NCBI GenBank assembly: GCA_016184105.1
Contig: JACPDI010000010.1
Location: 62,001 to 126,000 of the forward strand
Length of the DNA: 64,000 nt
Direction: 5' to 3'
Source of the DNA: Acidobacteriota bacterium
Lineage (GTDB): Bacteria > Acidobacteriota > Vicinamibacteria > Vicinamibacterales > 2-12-FULL-66-21
Part shown: one piece after another, positions 53,822 to 61,720 of the stretch
Numbering within the stretch: the stretch's first letter is position 1
Layout of the letters: each line of letters opens with the position of its first letter
Made by a program: the position numbers and the translations under genes
The notes under the pieces: model-generated
Seen by the model: the letters and a program-made list of their open reading frames with translations, nothing else
Told to the model about the DNA's origin: nothing
Databases searched by the model: none

Positions 53822-54423
53822 TGCCGTTCGCGCTGCCGTTTCGGGAGAAACCGGCGGCCGACAGGCCGCGCCCCGTGCGGGTGGGGGGCCGCGTGCATCT
53901 CGTCAGGTTCGTGCGCGTCCGTCGCGCGCGCCGCTACGTCATGCGGATGAAGCCGGACGGCACGCTGCGCGTGGCGGTCCCCCCGTTCGGAAGCCTGGGG
54001 GACGCGGCGGCGTTCGTGCAGTCGCAGCGGGAATGGATCGAGCGGGAACGCGCGAGGGTGCTGCGCGCCGCCGCCGCGCAGCCGCCGCGCGACGAGATCG
54101 CGGCGCTGCGTCGTCGCGCAAAGCGCGAGCTGCCTCCCCGGCTGCTGGTGCTGGCGCGGGAGCACGGGTTCACCGTGGAACGCGTCAGCGTCCGGAACCA
54201 GCGCACGCTGTGGGGATCGTGCTGCCGCCGCAAGGCGTCGATCTCGCTCAACTGGCGCCTGATCCGGATGCCGGACGAGGTGCGCGACTACATCCTGCTT
54301 CACGAGCTGGCGCACCTGCGGCACGCGAGCCACTCGCGGCAGTACTGGAGGCTGGTCGCATCGATCTGCCCGTGGTATCGCGACGCGCACCGCTGGCTGC
54401 GCCGTCACGGCTCGCTGCTGTAG
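53821..54423 (+). CDS. YgjP-like M48-type metallopeptidase domain protein
   Basis: A 200-residue protein of the YgjP/DUF45 group. An N-terminal beta-rich half (VRFVRVRRARRYVMRMKPDGTLRVAVPP) precedes the conserved VSVRNQRTLWGSCCRRKASISLNWRLI segment and the zinc site in YILLHELAHLRHASHS, with HExxH and a third His downstream, then YWRLVASICPWY. It is a probable zinc-dependent protease with unknown substrates. The start at 53821 overlaps the pepT stop (TGATG), so it is translationally coupled. Confidence 0.85.
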   Translation: MPFALPFREKPAADRPRPVRVGGRVHLVRFVRVRRARRYVMRMKPDGTLRVAVPPFGSLGDAAAFVQSQREWIERERARVLRAAAAQPPRDEIAALRRRAKRELPPRLLVLAREHGFTVERVSVRNQRTLWGSCCRRKASISLNWRLIRMPDEVRDYILLHELAHLRHASHSRQYWRLVASICPWYRDAHRWLRRHGSLL

Positions 54424-54448
54424 CCCCGGACGCTTCACGAGCCAAGAG

Positions 54449-54477
54449 TTCTGCGTGTTCTGCGGCTTCAGCGGTGG
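54449..54477 (+). repeat. Copy of the ~29-base dispersed repeat
   Basis: TTCTGCGTGTTCTGCGGCTT then CAGCGGTGG, directly before the -10 box of the S9 peptidase gene. It matches copies at 26701-26775 and 52503-52530. Confidence 0.6.
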
Positions 54478-54483
54478 TAGTGT
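54478..54483 (+). promoter_or_regulatory. -10-like hexamer TAGTGT before the S9 peptidase gene
   Basis: TAGTGT lies 6 bases before the ATG at 54490 and abuts the dispersed repeat. Confidence 0.35.
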
Positions 54484-54489
54484 ACGGAC

Positions 54490-56547
54490 ATGCGTGTCAA
54501 AGGAATCGTTCTTGCGCCCGCAATCATCGTTGCTATCACCAATCTCGCGGGCGCCCAGCAGGCGGGGCGGCCGATGGCCATCGAGGAGCTGATCACCGCC
54601 GTTCGCGTGAGCGAGCCGCAGCTCTCGCCGGACGGCAAGACGGTGGCCTACGTTCGGACCGTCACCGACGGCAAGACTGGCCGCCGTAACGCCGACATCT
54701 GGTCTGTCCCCGCCGACGGCGCCGGAGAACCCAAACTCCTCATCGGCGGGGACAAAGGCGAGACGACCCCGCGGTTCCTGCCGGACGGAAAGCGTATCGC
54801 GTTCATCTCAACCCGCGACGGCGCGCCGCAAATCTACACGGCGGACATGGACGGCGGCGACGTGAAGGCCATCACGAAGCTCGCCGCCGGAGCCCAGAGC
54901 CCCTACGCGATCTCGGCGGACGGCGCCAAAGTGGCGTTCGTATCCGACGTCTATCCCGAGTGTCCAGACGAGGCGTGCAACAAGCAGCGCGCGGAAGAGG
55001 CCGAGAAGAGCCCCGTGAAAGTACACCGCATCACGCGCCTCCTGTTCCGCCACTGGGCGGAATGGCGCGAGAACGTGCGCCATCACATCTTCGTCACCGA
55101 TATCGCGTCCGGAGATACCCGGGATCTGACACCCGGCGACTTCGACTCGCCGCCGTATTTCTACGAGGACGGCGCGCTGGCCTTCTCGCCGGACGGCAAG
55201 GAAATCGCGTTCGCGTCCAACCGCGAAGGAAAGGACGCCGAGGCCTGGACGACGAACCAGGACATCTTCGTCGTGCCGGTCGCGGGCGGCGAAGCGAAGC
55301 GGGTGACTGGCGGCAAGGGTTACGACGTGCAGCCCGTCTACTCGCCGGACGGCAAGGCCATCGTCGTCCGCTCGCAGCGGCGCGCCGGGTTCGAGGCGGA
55401 CCGCTGGTACCTCGTCGCGTTCGATCGTGCCACCGGCCAGCACCGCCCCGTGTTCGACACGCCCGATCTCTCGGTGGGCGATTTCGCGTTCGGCCGCGAC
55501 GGCCAATCGATCTTCTTCACGGCCGCCGATCGCGGCGTGGAAAACCTCTATTCGGTTACGTATCCCGCCGGCACGCCGAGGGTGGTTGCCAGGGGGGGCG
55601 CGGTCGGTTCCTTCGAGCCCGGGGAGGGGTTTGTGGTGTTCGCGCGCAGCTCGCTCGCCTCGCCGCCCGACGTGTTCCGCGTGGAGCTGGCGAGCGGCGC
55701 AGAGAAGCGCCTGACCAGCGAGAACCAGGGCTGGTTGAAGGATGTGGCGTTCACGCCGGCCGAGAGCAAGACCGTGGCGGGCGCGGGCGGCACGCCGGTG
55801 CAGTACTGGCTGATCAAGCCGCCGCACTTCGACGCCGCGCGCAGGTACCCGGTGGTCTTCATGATTCACGGCGGGCCGCAGGGCGCGTGGGAAGACGCGT
55901 GGTCGTACCGCTGGAACCCGCAGCTCTGGGCGGCCCAGGGCTACGTGATTGCCGCGCCCAACCCGCGCGGCTCGACCGGCTTCGGGCAGAAGTTCGTCGA
56001 CGAGATCTCGCAGGACTGGGGCGGGAAAGTCATGACGGACCTCGACGCCGTGTTTGCCGAGGTCGCGCGCCTGCCGTACGCGGATTCGCAGCGGATGGGC
56101 ATCGCGGGCGCGAGCTACGGCGGCTACGCGGTGAACTGGATCGCCGGCCACACCGATCGGTTCAAGGCCGCCGTGTCGCACGACGGCGTCTTCAACCTCG
56201 AGTCGATGTCGCTCGCCACCGAGGAGCTGTGGTTCCCCGAGTGGGAGTTCGGCGGCCCAGCCACCTCTGCCGCCGCGCGCGCGAACTTCGCGAAGTGGTC
56301 GCCGCACCTGTTCGCGCAGAACATCAAGACGCCGATGCTGGTGATTACCAACGAGCTGGACTACCGCGTCCCGGTGGATCAGGGCATCCAGTTGTTTACG
56401 GCGCTCCGCCGCCAGGGGGTGCCGAGCGAGATGCTCATCTTTCCCGATGAAGGGCACTGGGTCCTGAAGGCCCTCAACAGCCGCGTCTGGCACGAGGCCG
56501 TGTTCGGCTGGCTGCAGAAGTACCTTGCGCCTGCTCCACGTCGCTGA
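54490..56547 (+). CDS. Secreted S9 family (prolyl oligopeptidase-like) peptidase
   Basis: A 685-residue serine peptidase. The signal peptide ends near AGAQQ. A seven-bladed TolB-like propeller follows (repeats of SPDGKTVAY, LPDGKRIAF, SADGAKVAF, SPDGKEIAF, SPDGKAIVV), then the alpha/beta hydrolase domain from about residue 435: HGGPQGAWEDAWSYRWNPQ, nucleophile Ser in GASYGGYAVNW, Asp in NELDYRVPVDQ, His in PDEGHWVLK. It resembles dipeptidyl/acylaminoacyl peptidases and would trim peptides in the periplasm. It overlaps the TrmH gene by 23 bases. Confidence 0.93.
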   Translation: MRVKGIVLAPAIIVAITNLAGAQQAGRPMAIEELITAVRVSEPQLSPDGKTVAYVRTVTDGKTGRRNADIWSVPADGAGEPKLLIGGDKGETTPRFLPDGKRIAFISTRDGAPQIYTADMDGGDVKAITKLAAGAQSPYAISADGAKVAFVSDVYPECPDEACNKQRAEEAEKSPVKVHRITRLLFRHWAEWRENVRHHIFVTDIASGDTRDLTPGDFDSPPYFYEDGALAFSPDGKEIAFASNREGKDAEAWTTNQDIFVVPVAGGEAKRVTGGKGYDVQPVYSPDGKAIVVRSQRRAGFEADRWYLVAFDRATGQHRPVFDTPDLSVGDFAFGRDGQSIFFTAADRGVENLYSVTYPAGTPRVVARGGAVGSFEPGEGFVVFARSSLASPPDVFRVELASGAEKRLTSENQGWLKDVAFTPAESKTVAGAGGTPVQYWLIKPPHFDAARRYPVVFMIHGGPQGAWEDAWSYRWNPQLWAAQGYVIAAPNPRGSTGFGQKFVDEISQDWGGKVMTDLDAVFAEVARLPYADSQRMGIAGASYGGYAVNWIAGHTDRFKAAVSHDGVFNLESMSLATEELWFPEWEFGGPATSAAARANFAKWSPHLFAQNIKTPMLVITNELDYRVPVDQGIQLFTALRRQGVPSEMLIFPDEGHWVLKALNSRVWHEAVFGWLQKYLAPAPRR

Positions 56548-57319
56548 TCCCGAAGACCCGCGCGTCGCGCTCTATCGCGGCGTGCGCGACCCCGAGCTGC
56601 TGCGCGACCACGGCGTGTTCATCGCCGAAGGGCGGCTGGTCGTGCAGCGGCTCATCGAGCAGTCCCCGTTCCGCGTCCGCTCCGTCCTCGTCACGCCGCC
56701 CGCGCTCACCGCGCTGGCCGCCACACTGGCCTCGTCGCCCGCCGACGTCTTCACGGTTTCCCTGGACGTGATGGCGTTGATCACCACCTACAACGTGCAC
56801 CGCGGCTGCCTGGCGATTGCCGAGCGCGCGGCGGCCGCAACGCTGGACGCGCTGCTCGCGTCGCGAGGACCGCTCGTCGTGCTCGAAAACGTGGGAAACC
56901 CGGACAACGTGGGGGGCACGTTCCGAAACGCGGCGGCGTTCGGTGCGTCAGGCGTCGTGCTGTCGCCGGGCTGCAGCGATCCGCTCTACCGAAAGGCGAT
57001 ACGCACGTCGATGGCGGCAACCCTGACGACGCCGTTCGTCGTTGCGGAGCCGTGGCCCGAGAGCGTGGAGCGCCTGCGCCTGGCGGGGTGGAAGGTGATC
57101 GCGCTGTCGCCCGGCGCGGACCGCGAGCTGGCGGACGTTGCGCGAGGGGTCGGATCCACTCACACCGCGCTGCTCCTCGGCCACGAAGGGGAAGGGCTGT
57201 CGGTCGATGCGGCGCGCCTCGCCACGCACCACGCGCGGATCCCGATGGCGGCGGGCGCCGACTCGCTCAACGTGGCAACGGCGGCCGCCGTGGCGCTCTA
57301 CGAACTGCGGACGATCTGA
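56525..57319 (+). CDS. TrmH/SpoU family RNA 2'-O-methyltransferase
   Basis: A 264-residue SPOUT enzyme. The N-terminal substrate domain (DHGVFIAEGRLVVQRLIE) precedes the knot domain with motif 1 LENVGNPDNVGGTFRNAAAFGASGVVLSP, motif 2 ALLLGHEGEGLS and motif 3 IPMAAGADSLNVATAAAVALYEL. It methylates a ribose in rRNA or tRNA; the target is unknown. The start is uncertain: TTG at 56525 gives the best N-terminus (RLLHVADPEDPRV) and overlaps the S9 gene, while the next in-frame ATG is too late to keep the domain whole. Confidence 0.88.
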   Translation: MRLLHVADPEDPRVALYRGVRDPELLRDHGVFIAEGRLVVQRLIEQSPFRVRSVLVTPPALTALAATLASSPADVFTVSLDVMALITTYNVHRGCLAIAERAAAATLDALLASRGPLVVLENVGNPDNVGGTFRNAAAFGASGVVLSPGCSDPLYRKAIRTSMAATLTTPFVVAEPWPESVERLRLAGWKVIALSPGADRELADVARGVGSTHTALLLGHEGEGLSVDAARLATHHARIPMAAGADSLNVATAAAVALYELRTI

Positions 57320-57350
57320 CCGGGATGGCTATCGTCCTCAAGCGACGCGC

Positions 57351-58613
57351 TCAGCTGACGAGCGCACTCGCGTTCGCAGCAGAGAAGCTCCGGACATCAT
57401 CCGTCAGGCGGGCATCATCACTTGCCCGCTGCCAGAACTCGGACGCCGCCGCGCGGGCGTCATCCCACACGTCCAGCGTATCGGCTGTGGCGTGCGGTGG
57501 CGCAAAGGTGCGAGGCGGCACCTGGCCATCGGCCGTTGGCGCGTACAACATCGATACCTGATCGAACGCCGGCGCAAGCCGCAGACTGACACCCTCCACA
57601 AAAAAGACGACGTTGTACGGATGCCGATCCGTATTCGCGATGAGCGCCCCAAACGCATCGAGCCACTGGAGGCGACGGGCATCTTCGCTGGACAGGCGCC
57701 CAGCGTGTCTCAGCAGCACAGCCGCCCGAGCCCATGGGTCCGCGGGATCCTCTTGAACCGCCGCCAAGCTCAATACAGCCACACGGCCCCTGACTCCGAC
57801 GCGATCGAACCGGTCGCTCTCGAGGAAGCAGTGCGAATCGGTTTCGACAATGCGTGTCAGGGCTGCGGGCACGCCGCGCGAAGACACCACGTTCAGCGCG
57901 AGCGCCTCGAGCACAAGGAGATCGCACCAGCGCCGGGCCACTCCGTCGCCTGCGCCGCCGCGGGCGGCGAACTTGACAAGTACGTGACGTCCATCAACGA
58001 ACGCCCCGAACTTGGGACGCTCGCCGCCCGCAGATGATCCCGGGGGATGTCCTGCGATCGTCGCCTCGGCCACATCCGGATACTCGTTGCGCGGCCTGGC
58101 GGGAATGTCGAGCGCCTGCCAGCGAGCAAACGATTCTTCACCAACGATGAGATTGCCAGGCAAGTCCTCACCACGTCGCGACATGGCAAGCAGTACGTGG
58201 TGATCGGACCAATCCACCAGGCGCGCCGGCAGCCGCAGGTCGGCGTGAATCGCGGCAACGTGTCGTCCGAGGAATCCCGAGGGGCGTGCGTCCGCGAGCT
58301 CAATCGGAAGCCCGTTCGACACCGTGCCCATCGGCATCCATACCGTCTGCCGCGCCGCCAGGGTGAGGAGTTCGCCTGCCGACCGAGCGGCTCCGTCTTC
58401 CAAGATCCGGAACACGGGAAAACGCGACGTATCAAGAGCTGGCCATGTTTGACGCAACCCATAGCGCGTGGCACGGCCCCGGCCGATTGGGACGACGTCG
58501 GGCCCGGCTTCCCGTATTCCACGCATCAGGGTGGCCGGAGAAACGCCGAGTCTCTGCCGAAGCTCCGCCGCGTGAACGACTCCCCGACTGAGCTCGGTCG
58601 CAATTACGCCCAT
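57351..58613 (-). CDS. HipA-family kinase, YjjJ-like, with its own N-terminal helix-turn-helix
   Basis: A 420-residue protein. Residues 1-55 are a winged-helix domain (HAAELRQRLGVSPATLMRGI, VPIGRGRATRYGLR), as in YjjJ-type proteins that lack a separate HipB. The central part (GFLGRHVAAIHADLRLP, HHVLLAMSRRGEDLPGNLIVG) matches the HipA N-domain. The kinase part has VLVKFAA, the catalytic loop LIANTDRHPYNV and the metal-binding AFDQVSMLYAP. HipA kinases phosphorylate a tRNA synthetase and slow growth; here the target is unknown. Upstream DNA is much richer in A and T than the surroundings, suggesting acquisition. Confidence 0.85.
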   Translation of the reverse strand: MGVIATELSRGVVHAAELRQRLGVSPATLMRGIREAGPDVVPIGRGRATRYGLRQTWPALDTSRFPVFRILEDGAARSAGELLTLAARQTVWMPMGTVSNGLPIELADARPSGFLGRHVAAIHADLRLPARLVDWSDHHVLLAMSRRGEDLPGNLIVGEESFARWQALDIPARPRNEYPDVAEATIAGHPPGSSAGGERPKFGAFVDGRHVLVKFAARGGAGDGVARRWCDLLVLEALALNVVSSRGVPAALTRIVETDSHCFLESDRFDRVGVRGRVAVLSLAAVQEDPADPWARAAVLLRHAGRLSSEDARRLQWLDAFGALIANTDRHPYNVVFFVEGVSLRLAPAFDQVSMLYAPTADGQVPPRTFAPPHATADTLDVWDDARAAASEFWQRASDDARLTDDVRSFSAANASALVS

Positions 58614-58720
58614 GATTTGAAATGATTATATCGCGACACTATTGTCACAAATACCGCTAAAAATGCGTATTATGTCGATATTGTGAAATCAAATACGAAA
58701 TTATTTATGAAACTATTATA
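58614..58720. promoter_or_regulatory. AT-rich control region upstream of the HipA-like gene
   Basis: About 107 bases, strikingly AT-rich for this window. On the minus strand TATAAT (58630-58625) lies 11 bases before the HipA-like ATG. A GACA-CTAT-TGTC inverted repeat just upstream (58636-58647) could be an operator. More AT-rich sequence extends to 58720 without a recognisable gene. Confidence 0.5.
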
Positions 58721-58736
58721 TGCCTGAGGTCAGGCA
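58721..58736 (-). terminator. Probable terminator hairpin after the HAD phosphatase gene
   Basis: TGCCTGA-CC-TCAGGCA (minus strand) forms a perfect 7-bp stem 6 bases beyond the stop of the minus-strand HAD gene, followed by the AT-rich TATAATAGTTTCATAAATAA. The tail is rich in T and A rather than a clean T-run. Confidence 0.5.
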
Positions 58737-58742
58737 TCGGCC

Positions 58743-59390
58743 TTAACGGATGGCCTTGCCGGCGATCTCCCCCGGCGAGCCCGCGACCGCCACGCCTCGC
58801 AGCTCGGCGTCGTCGAACCTGAACCCGAAGCCGTAGCGGACCAGGCACGCGCGCACGCCCGCGTTCCGCGCCGTTTCGAGGTCGATGCGCGAATCGCCGA
58901 CCAGCACGGTTTCCTCCGGCGTGGAACCGAAGCGATCCATCAGGTGCAGCAGCGCGGCGGGATCGGGCTTGCGCGGCAGGGCGCTGTCGCCTCCAATCAC
59001 TTCGTCGAAGAAGCGCGCGAGCTTCAGTCCCTCGAGGATGCGGAGGCTTGCGGCGCCGGGCTTGTTCGTGAGGACGGCCAGGCGCGTGCGGCCGTGCAGC
59101 GCCTGGAGCAGCTCGGGAATCCCATCGTAGGGCGCCGTGTGATTCAGCAGCCGCGCGTCGTACAGCGCCAGGAACCGTTGCAGCGCGGCCGGCGCAAGCG
59201 CGGCTTCGACGCGGCTGGCCGCCAGCGCGCGATCGATCAGCACGCGCGCCCCTTCGCCCACCATCTCGCCGACCGCCGCCTCGCTCAGCGACGGGCGCCC
59301 CAGCTCCGCGAGCAGGGCGTTCACCGCATCCGCGAGATCCTTCCGCGAATCGACCAGCGTGCCGTCGAGATCGAAAACGGCCAGTCGCAC
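58743..59390 (-). CDS. gph: Phosphoglycolate phosphatase-like HAD hydrolase
   Basis: A 215-residue HAD hydrolase of the Gph/PGP type: motif I AVFDLDGTLVDSRKDL, a helical cap (LGRPSLSEAAVGEMVGEGARVLI), motif II LAVLTNKPG, motif III Lys in PRKPDPAALLHLM, and motif IV VLVGDSRIDLETARNAG. It probably dephosphorylates 2-phosphoglycolate from DNA repair or oxygenase activity. It starts 2 bases after the MutS-like gene ends, so the two form an operon. The assignment within the family is likely but not certain. Confidence 0.85.
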   Translation of the reverse strand: MRLAVFDLDGTLVDSRKDLADAVNALLAELGRPSLSEAAVGEMVGEGARVLIDRALAASRVEAALAPAALQRFLALYDARLLNHTAPYDGIPELLQALHGRTRLAVLTNKPGAASLRILEGLKLARFFDEVIGGDSALPRKPDPAALLHLMDRFGSTPEETVLVGDSRIDLETARNAGVRACLVRYGFGFRFDDAELRGVAVAGSPGEIAGKAIR

Positions 59391-59392
59391 GG

Positions 59393-61261
59393 CTACGAAT
59401 CCGCCGGCGCGGCGTCGATGCCGACCATCTTCATCAGCTTCAGCGCGTTTCGCGACGTCGCCACGCCGGGACGCAGCGTGTAATCGAACTGCATCGACAT
59501 GCCGTCCGGCCCTTCGTGGAAGTGCTCGGTGAAGTGCACGGGCACCGCCGCCCGCCTCAGGTCATCCGCGTCGGCAAGGCTGAGGTCGTGCGAGGTCACC
59601 GCGCCGATCGCACCGGAGGTCAGCAATTGCACCAGGATCGTTCGCACCGCGATCTGGCGTTCAGCGGTGTTGGTGCCCTGGAGAATTTCATCCAGCAGGT
59701 AAAGAACTCGCGGGGCGTCCGTCTGCATTTTCCAGGGCGCGCGGGGCGCAGCGTCGCCCCTGGCCTCTGCGAGGATCATCTTGAGCCGCTTCAGCGCAGC
59801 CATGAAATACGACACCCCCTCTTCGAGCGAGTCCTGCACCCGCATGCTGGTCTGGACGGCCAGGCGCGGCAGGCGCATCGCGGCGGCGCACACCGGCGCG
59901 CCCGCCTGTGCGAGGACGACGTTGACGCCAATCGCCCGCAGGAGTGTGCTCTTGCCGGACATGTTGGAGCCGGTGACGAACAGGAACGTGCCCGGCGGGC
60001 CGACGCGCACGTCGTTGGCCACGCGCACGCGCTCGTCGATCAGCGGGTGCCCGAGCGCCCGGGCGTCGAGCAGCGCGTCGGCGCCCAGGTCCGCCAACTC
60101 CGGCATCGCCCAAGCTGGATTGTCGTGACGCAGTCCGGCGAAGCCTGACAGCGCCTCGAGCTCGCCAATCGCATCGAACCAGTCGCGGACCCGGCTGCCG
60201 GCGGTCGCCTGCCAGCGTTCCACGGCGAAGAGCACGTGGAAATCCCACAACGTCAGCGCATTCAGGGGAAAGTGCACGAGCGTCGTCAGCCGGATGTCGG
60301 CAAGCTCCATCAGACGTTGCAAGCGGCGCATCGCCGTGTCGGCGCCCAGCGTCCGCGCGCGAAGGGCCCGCAGCAGGGGTGAGGTGAATTCCCGTCGGCA
60401 GACCACCTCGAACATCACGGCTTCCTGGCCGGGCGCGGCATTGCGGGCGAACGCGTGGTCGAAGGTCCGTTCGATACGGCGCGCCAGCACGAACCACAAG
60501 ACCACGTTCGGGATGACCGGCAGAAGCCAAAGAGGCTCGCTCGTGAGGCCGGCGGCATGCGCCAGGGCCAGGCCCGTGGCAATCGCGCCGAGCAGGCGCG
60601 TCAGCCAGGCCAGCCAGGGGCGCGAGATCAGCCAGGGTCTTCCTTCCGACCAGGCGAAGAAGCGTTCGAGCGTCGCCGCGTCCGCGGCGGCTCCGCGCCG
60701 GGCGAGCGTCGCCCGCGCCAGCAGTTCCTGGCGAAAGTCGAGCAACGGCGCCAGTTCCGCCACCGCCTGCTGTCGATCGAGGATCGCGGCCGGCTCGGCG
60801 GGCGCGAGCAGCCACGCCTCCAGCGTCCTCACGCCCTGCGGCGTTCCCGCGGCGAGGCACAGATTAATGAGCGACGCGCGCCCGGCGACATCCAGATCCT
60901 GGGCGTAAGGGTGGGCATCTGAAACCGGACCACCCGCTGGCGGGAAGTCGGTCCAGACCCGTCGCACCCGTGCGGCCTGCCGCCGGTTGATCGAGGCGAG
61001 GACCTCCTCGCGCTGCAGCCGGTCTTCGATCCGGTTGTGGACGGCCACGAGGCCGGCAAAGGCCGCCGCGAGGCTGGCGGCGGCAATGAAGAGGGTCGTG
61101 CGCAGGGGATCGCCGGAGTTGAGGGCGGCCACGAGCGCGACCGCGCCGCCCACGAACGCGGCGAGCCGCGCGCGCGAGAGCGCCAGCGACCGCCGCTGTT
61201 CGGCGCCGGCCTGCCGCCGGAACGACGCTTCGCGCGCCTCGTACAGCGCCTCGACTGCCAT
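59393..61261 (-). CDS. Membrane-anchored MutS-like ATPase
   Basis: A 622-residue protein. Near the N-terminus are two hydrophobic spans (AAFVGGAVALVAALNSG, LFIAAASLAAAFAGLVAVH) and a hydrophobic pair in the middle (AIATGLALAHAAGL, PLWLLPVIPNVVLWFVLA). The C-terminal third is a MutS-family ATPase: Walker A TGSNMSGKSTLLRAIG, RVQDSLEEGVSYFMAALKRLK, Walker B LYLLDEILQGTN, and VTSHDLSLAD. There is no mismatch-recognition or connector domain of true MutS. The family occurs in several phyla with unknown function. The ATG at 61261 has TAAAGT 7 bases upstream. It diverges from a small winged-helix regulator. Confidence 0.88.
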   Translation of the reverse strand: MAVEALYEAREASFRRQAGAEQRRSLALSRARLAAFVGGAVALVAALNSGDPLRTTLFIAAASLAAAFAGLVAVHNRIEDRLQREEVLASINRRQAARVRRVWTDFPPAGGPVSDAHPYAQDLDVAGRASLINLCLAAGTPQGVRTLEAWLLAPAEPAAILDRQQAVAELAPLLDFRQELLARATLARRGAAADAATLERFFAWSEGRPWLISRPWLAWLTRLLGAIATGLALAHAAGLTSEPLWLLPVIPNVVLWFVLARRIERTFDHAFARNAAPGQEAVMFEVVCRREFTSPLLRALRARTLGADTAMRRLQRLMELADIRLTTLVHFPLNALTLWDFHVLFAVERWQATAGSRVRDWFDAIGELEALSGFAGLRHDNPAWAMPELADLGADALLDARALGHPLIDERVRVANDVRVGPPGTFLFVTGSNMSGKSTLLRAIGVNVVLAQAGAPVCAAAMRLPRLAVQTSMRVQDSLEEGVSYFMAALKRLKMILAEARGDAAPRAPWKMQTDAPRVLYLLDEILQGTNTAERQIAVRTILVQLLTSGAIGAVTSHDLSLADADDLRRAAVPVHFTEHFHEGPDGMSMQFDYTLRPGVATSRNALKLMKMVGIDAAPADS

Positions 61262-61268
61262 CGGAGGA

Positions 61269-61274
61269 ACTTTA
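61269..61274 (-). promoter_or_regulatory. -10-like hexamer TAAAGT for the MutS-like gene
   Basis: On the minus strand TAAAGT lies 7 bases before the ATG at 61261, fitting a leaderless start. Confidence 0.4.
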
Positions 61275-61285
61275 CCATTTTCATA

Positions 61286-61319
61286 TTGACCAATAAACAT
61301 GGTCATGTGACCATATGTC
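61286..61319. promoter_or_regulatory. Palindromic operator between the MutS-like gene and the winged-helix regulator
   Basis: ATGGTCA-TG-TGACCAT at 61299-61314 is a perfect inverted repeat. Further TGACC-type half-sites lie at 61286-61291 (TTGACC) and across the regulator start (ATGGTC, 61320-61325). The 58-base divergent region is locally AT-rich. The small regulator encoded next to it is the likely binder. Confidence 0.65.
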
Positions 61320-61634
61320 ATGGTCGTTTCTTCTCCGTTTGGGTCCGTGGCGCGGACGCGCGCGCTGCTCGCGCTCTCGCTGATGACTGAAACCTACCCG
61401 CGCCAGCTCGCGCGCGTGCTCGACGCGCCGCTCTTCTCGATCCAGAAGGCGCTCGCCTCGCTCGAGCGGGACGGCCTCGTCGCCAGCCGGGTGCTCGGTC
61501 GTACCCGTCTCTATGGCCTCAACTCCCGCTACCTCGCGTCGCGCGAGCTGCGGGAGTACCTCGAACGGCTCGCGGGGCGGGAGTTCGACCTCCGGCGGAC
61601 AATCGCGCAAACGCGCGCGGGGCCGTCCCGCTGA
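61320..61634 (+). CDS. Small winged-helix transcriptional regulator
   Basis: A 104-residue protein. Residues about 10-70 form a winged helix of ArsR/MarR-like type: ARTRALLALSLMTETYPRQLARVLDAPLFSIQKALASLERDGLVASRVLGRTRLYGLN. No metal-binding Cys pair is visible. The start ATG follows directly after a palindrome, so self-regulation and control of the divergent MutS-like/HAD operon are likely. The ligand or signal is unknown. Confidence 0.8.
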   Translation: MVVSSPFGSVARTRALLALSLMTETYPRQLARVLDAPLFSIQKALASLERDGLVASRVLGRTRLYGLNSRYLASRELREYLERLAGREFDLRRTIAQTRAGPSR

Positions 61635-61720
61635 CGATCGCCCCCGTCGCTGTTCCGGGGGCCCCGCGCCCCACGCGGTCGCAACTCCTGCGATACACTC
61701 TCGCGCATCGAGGAGCCAGC

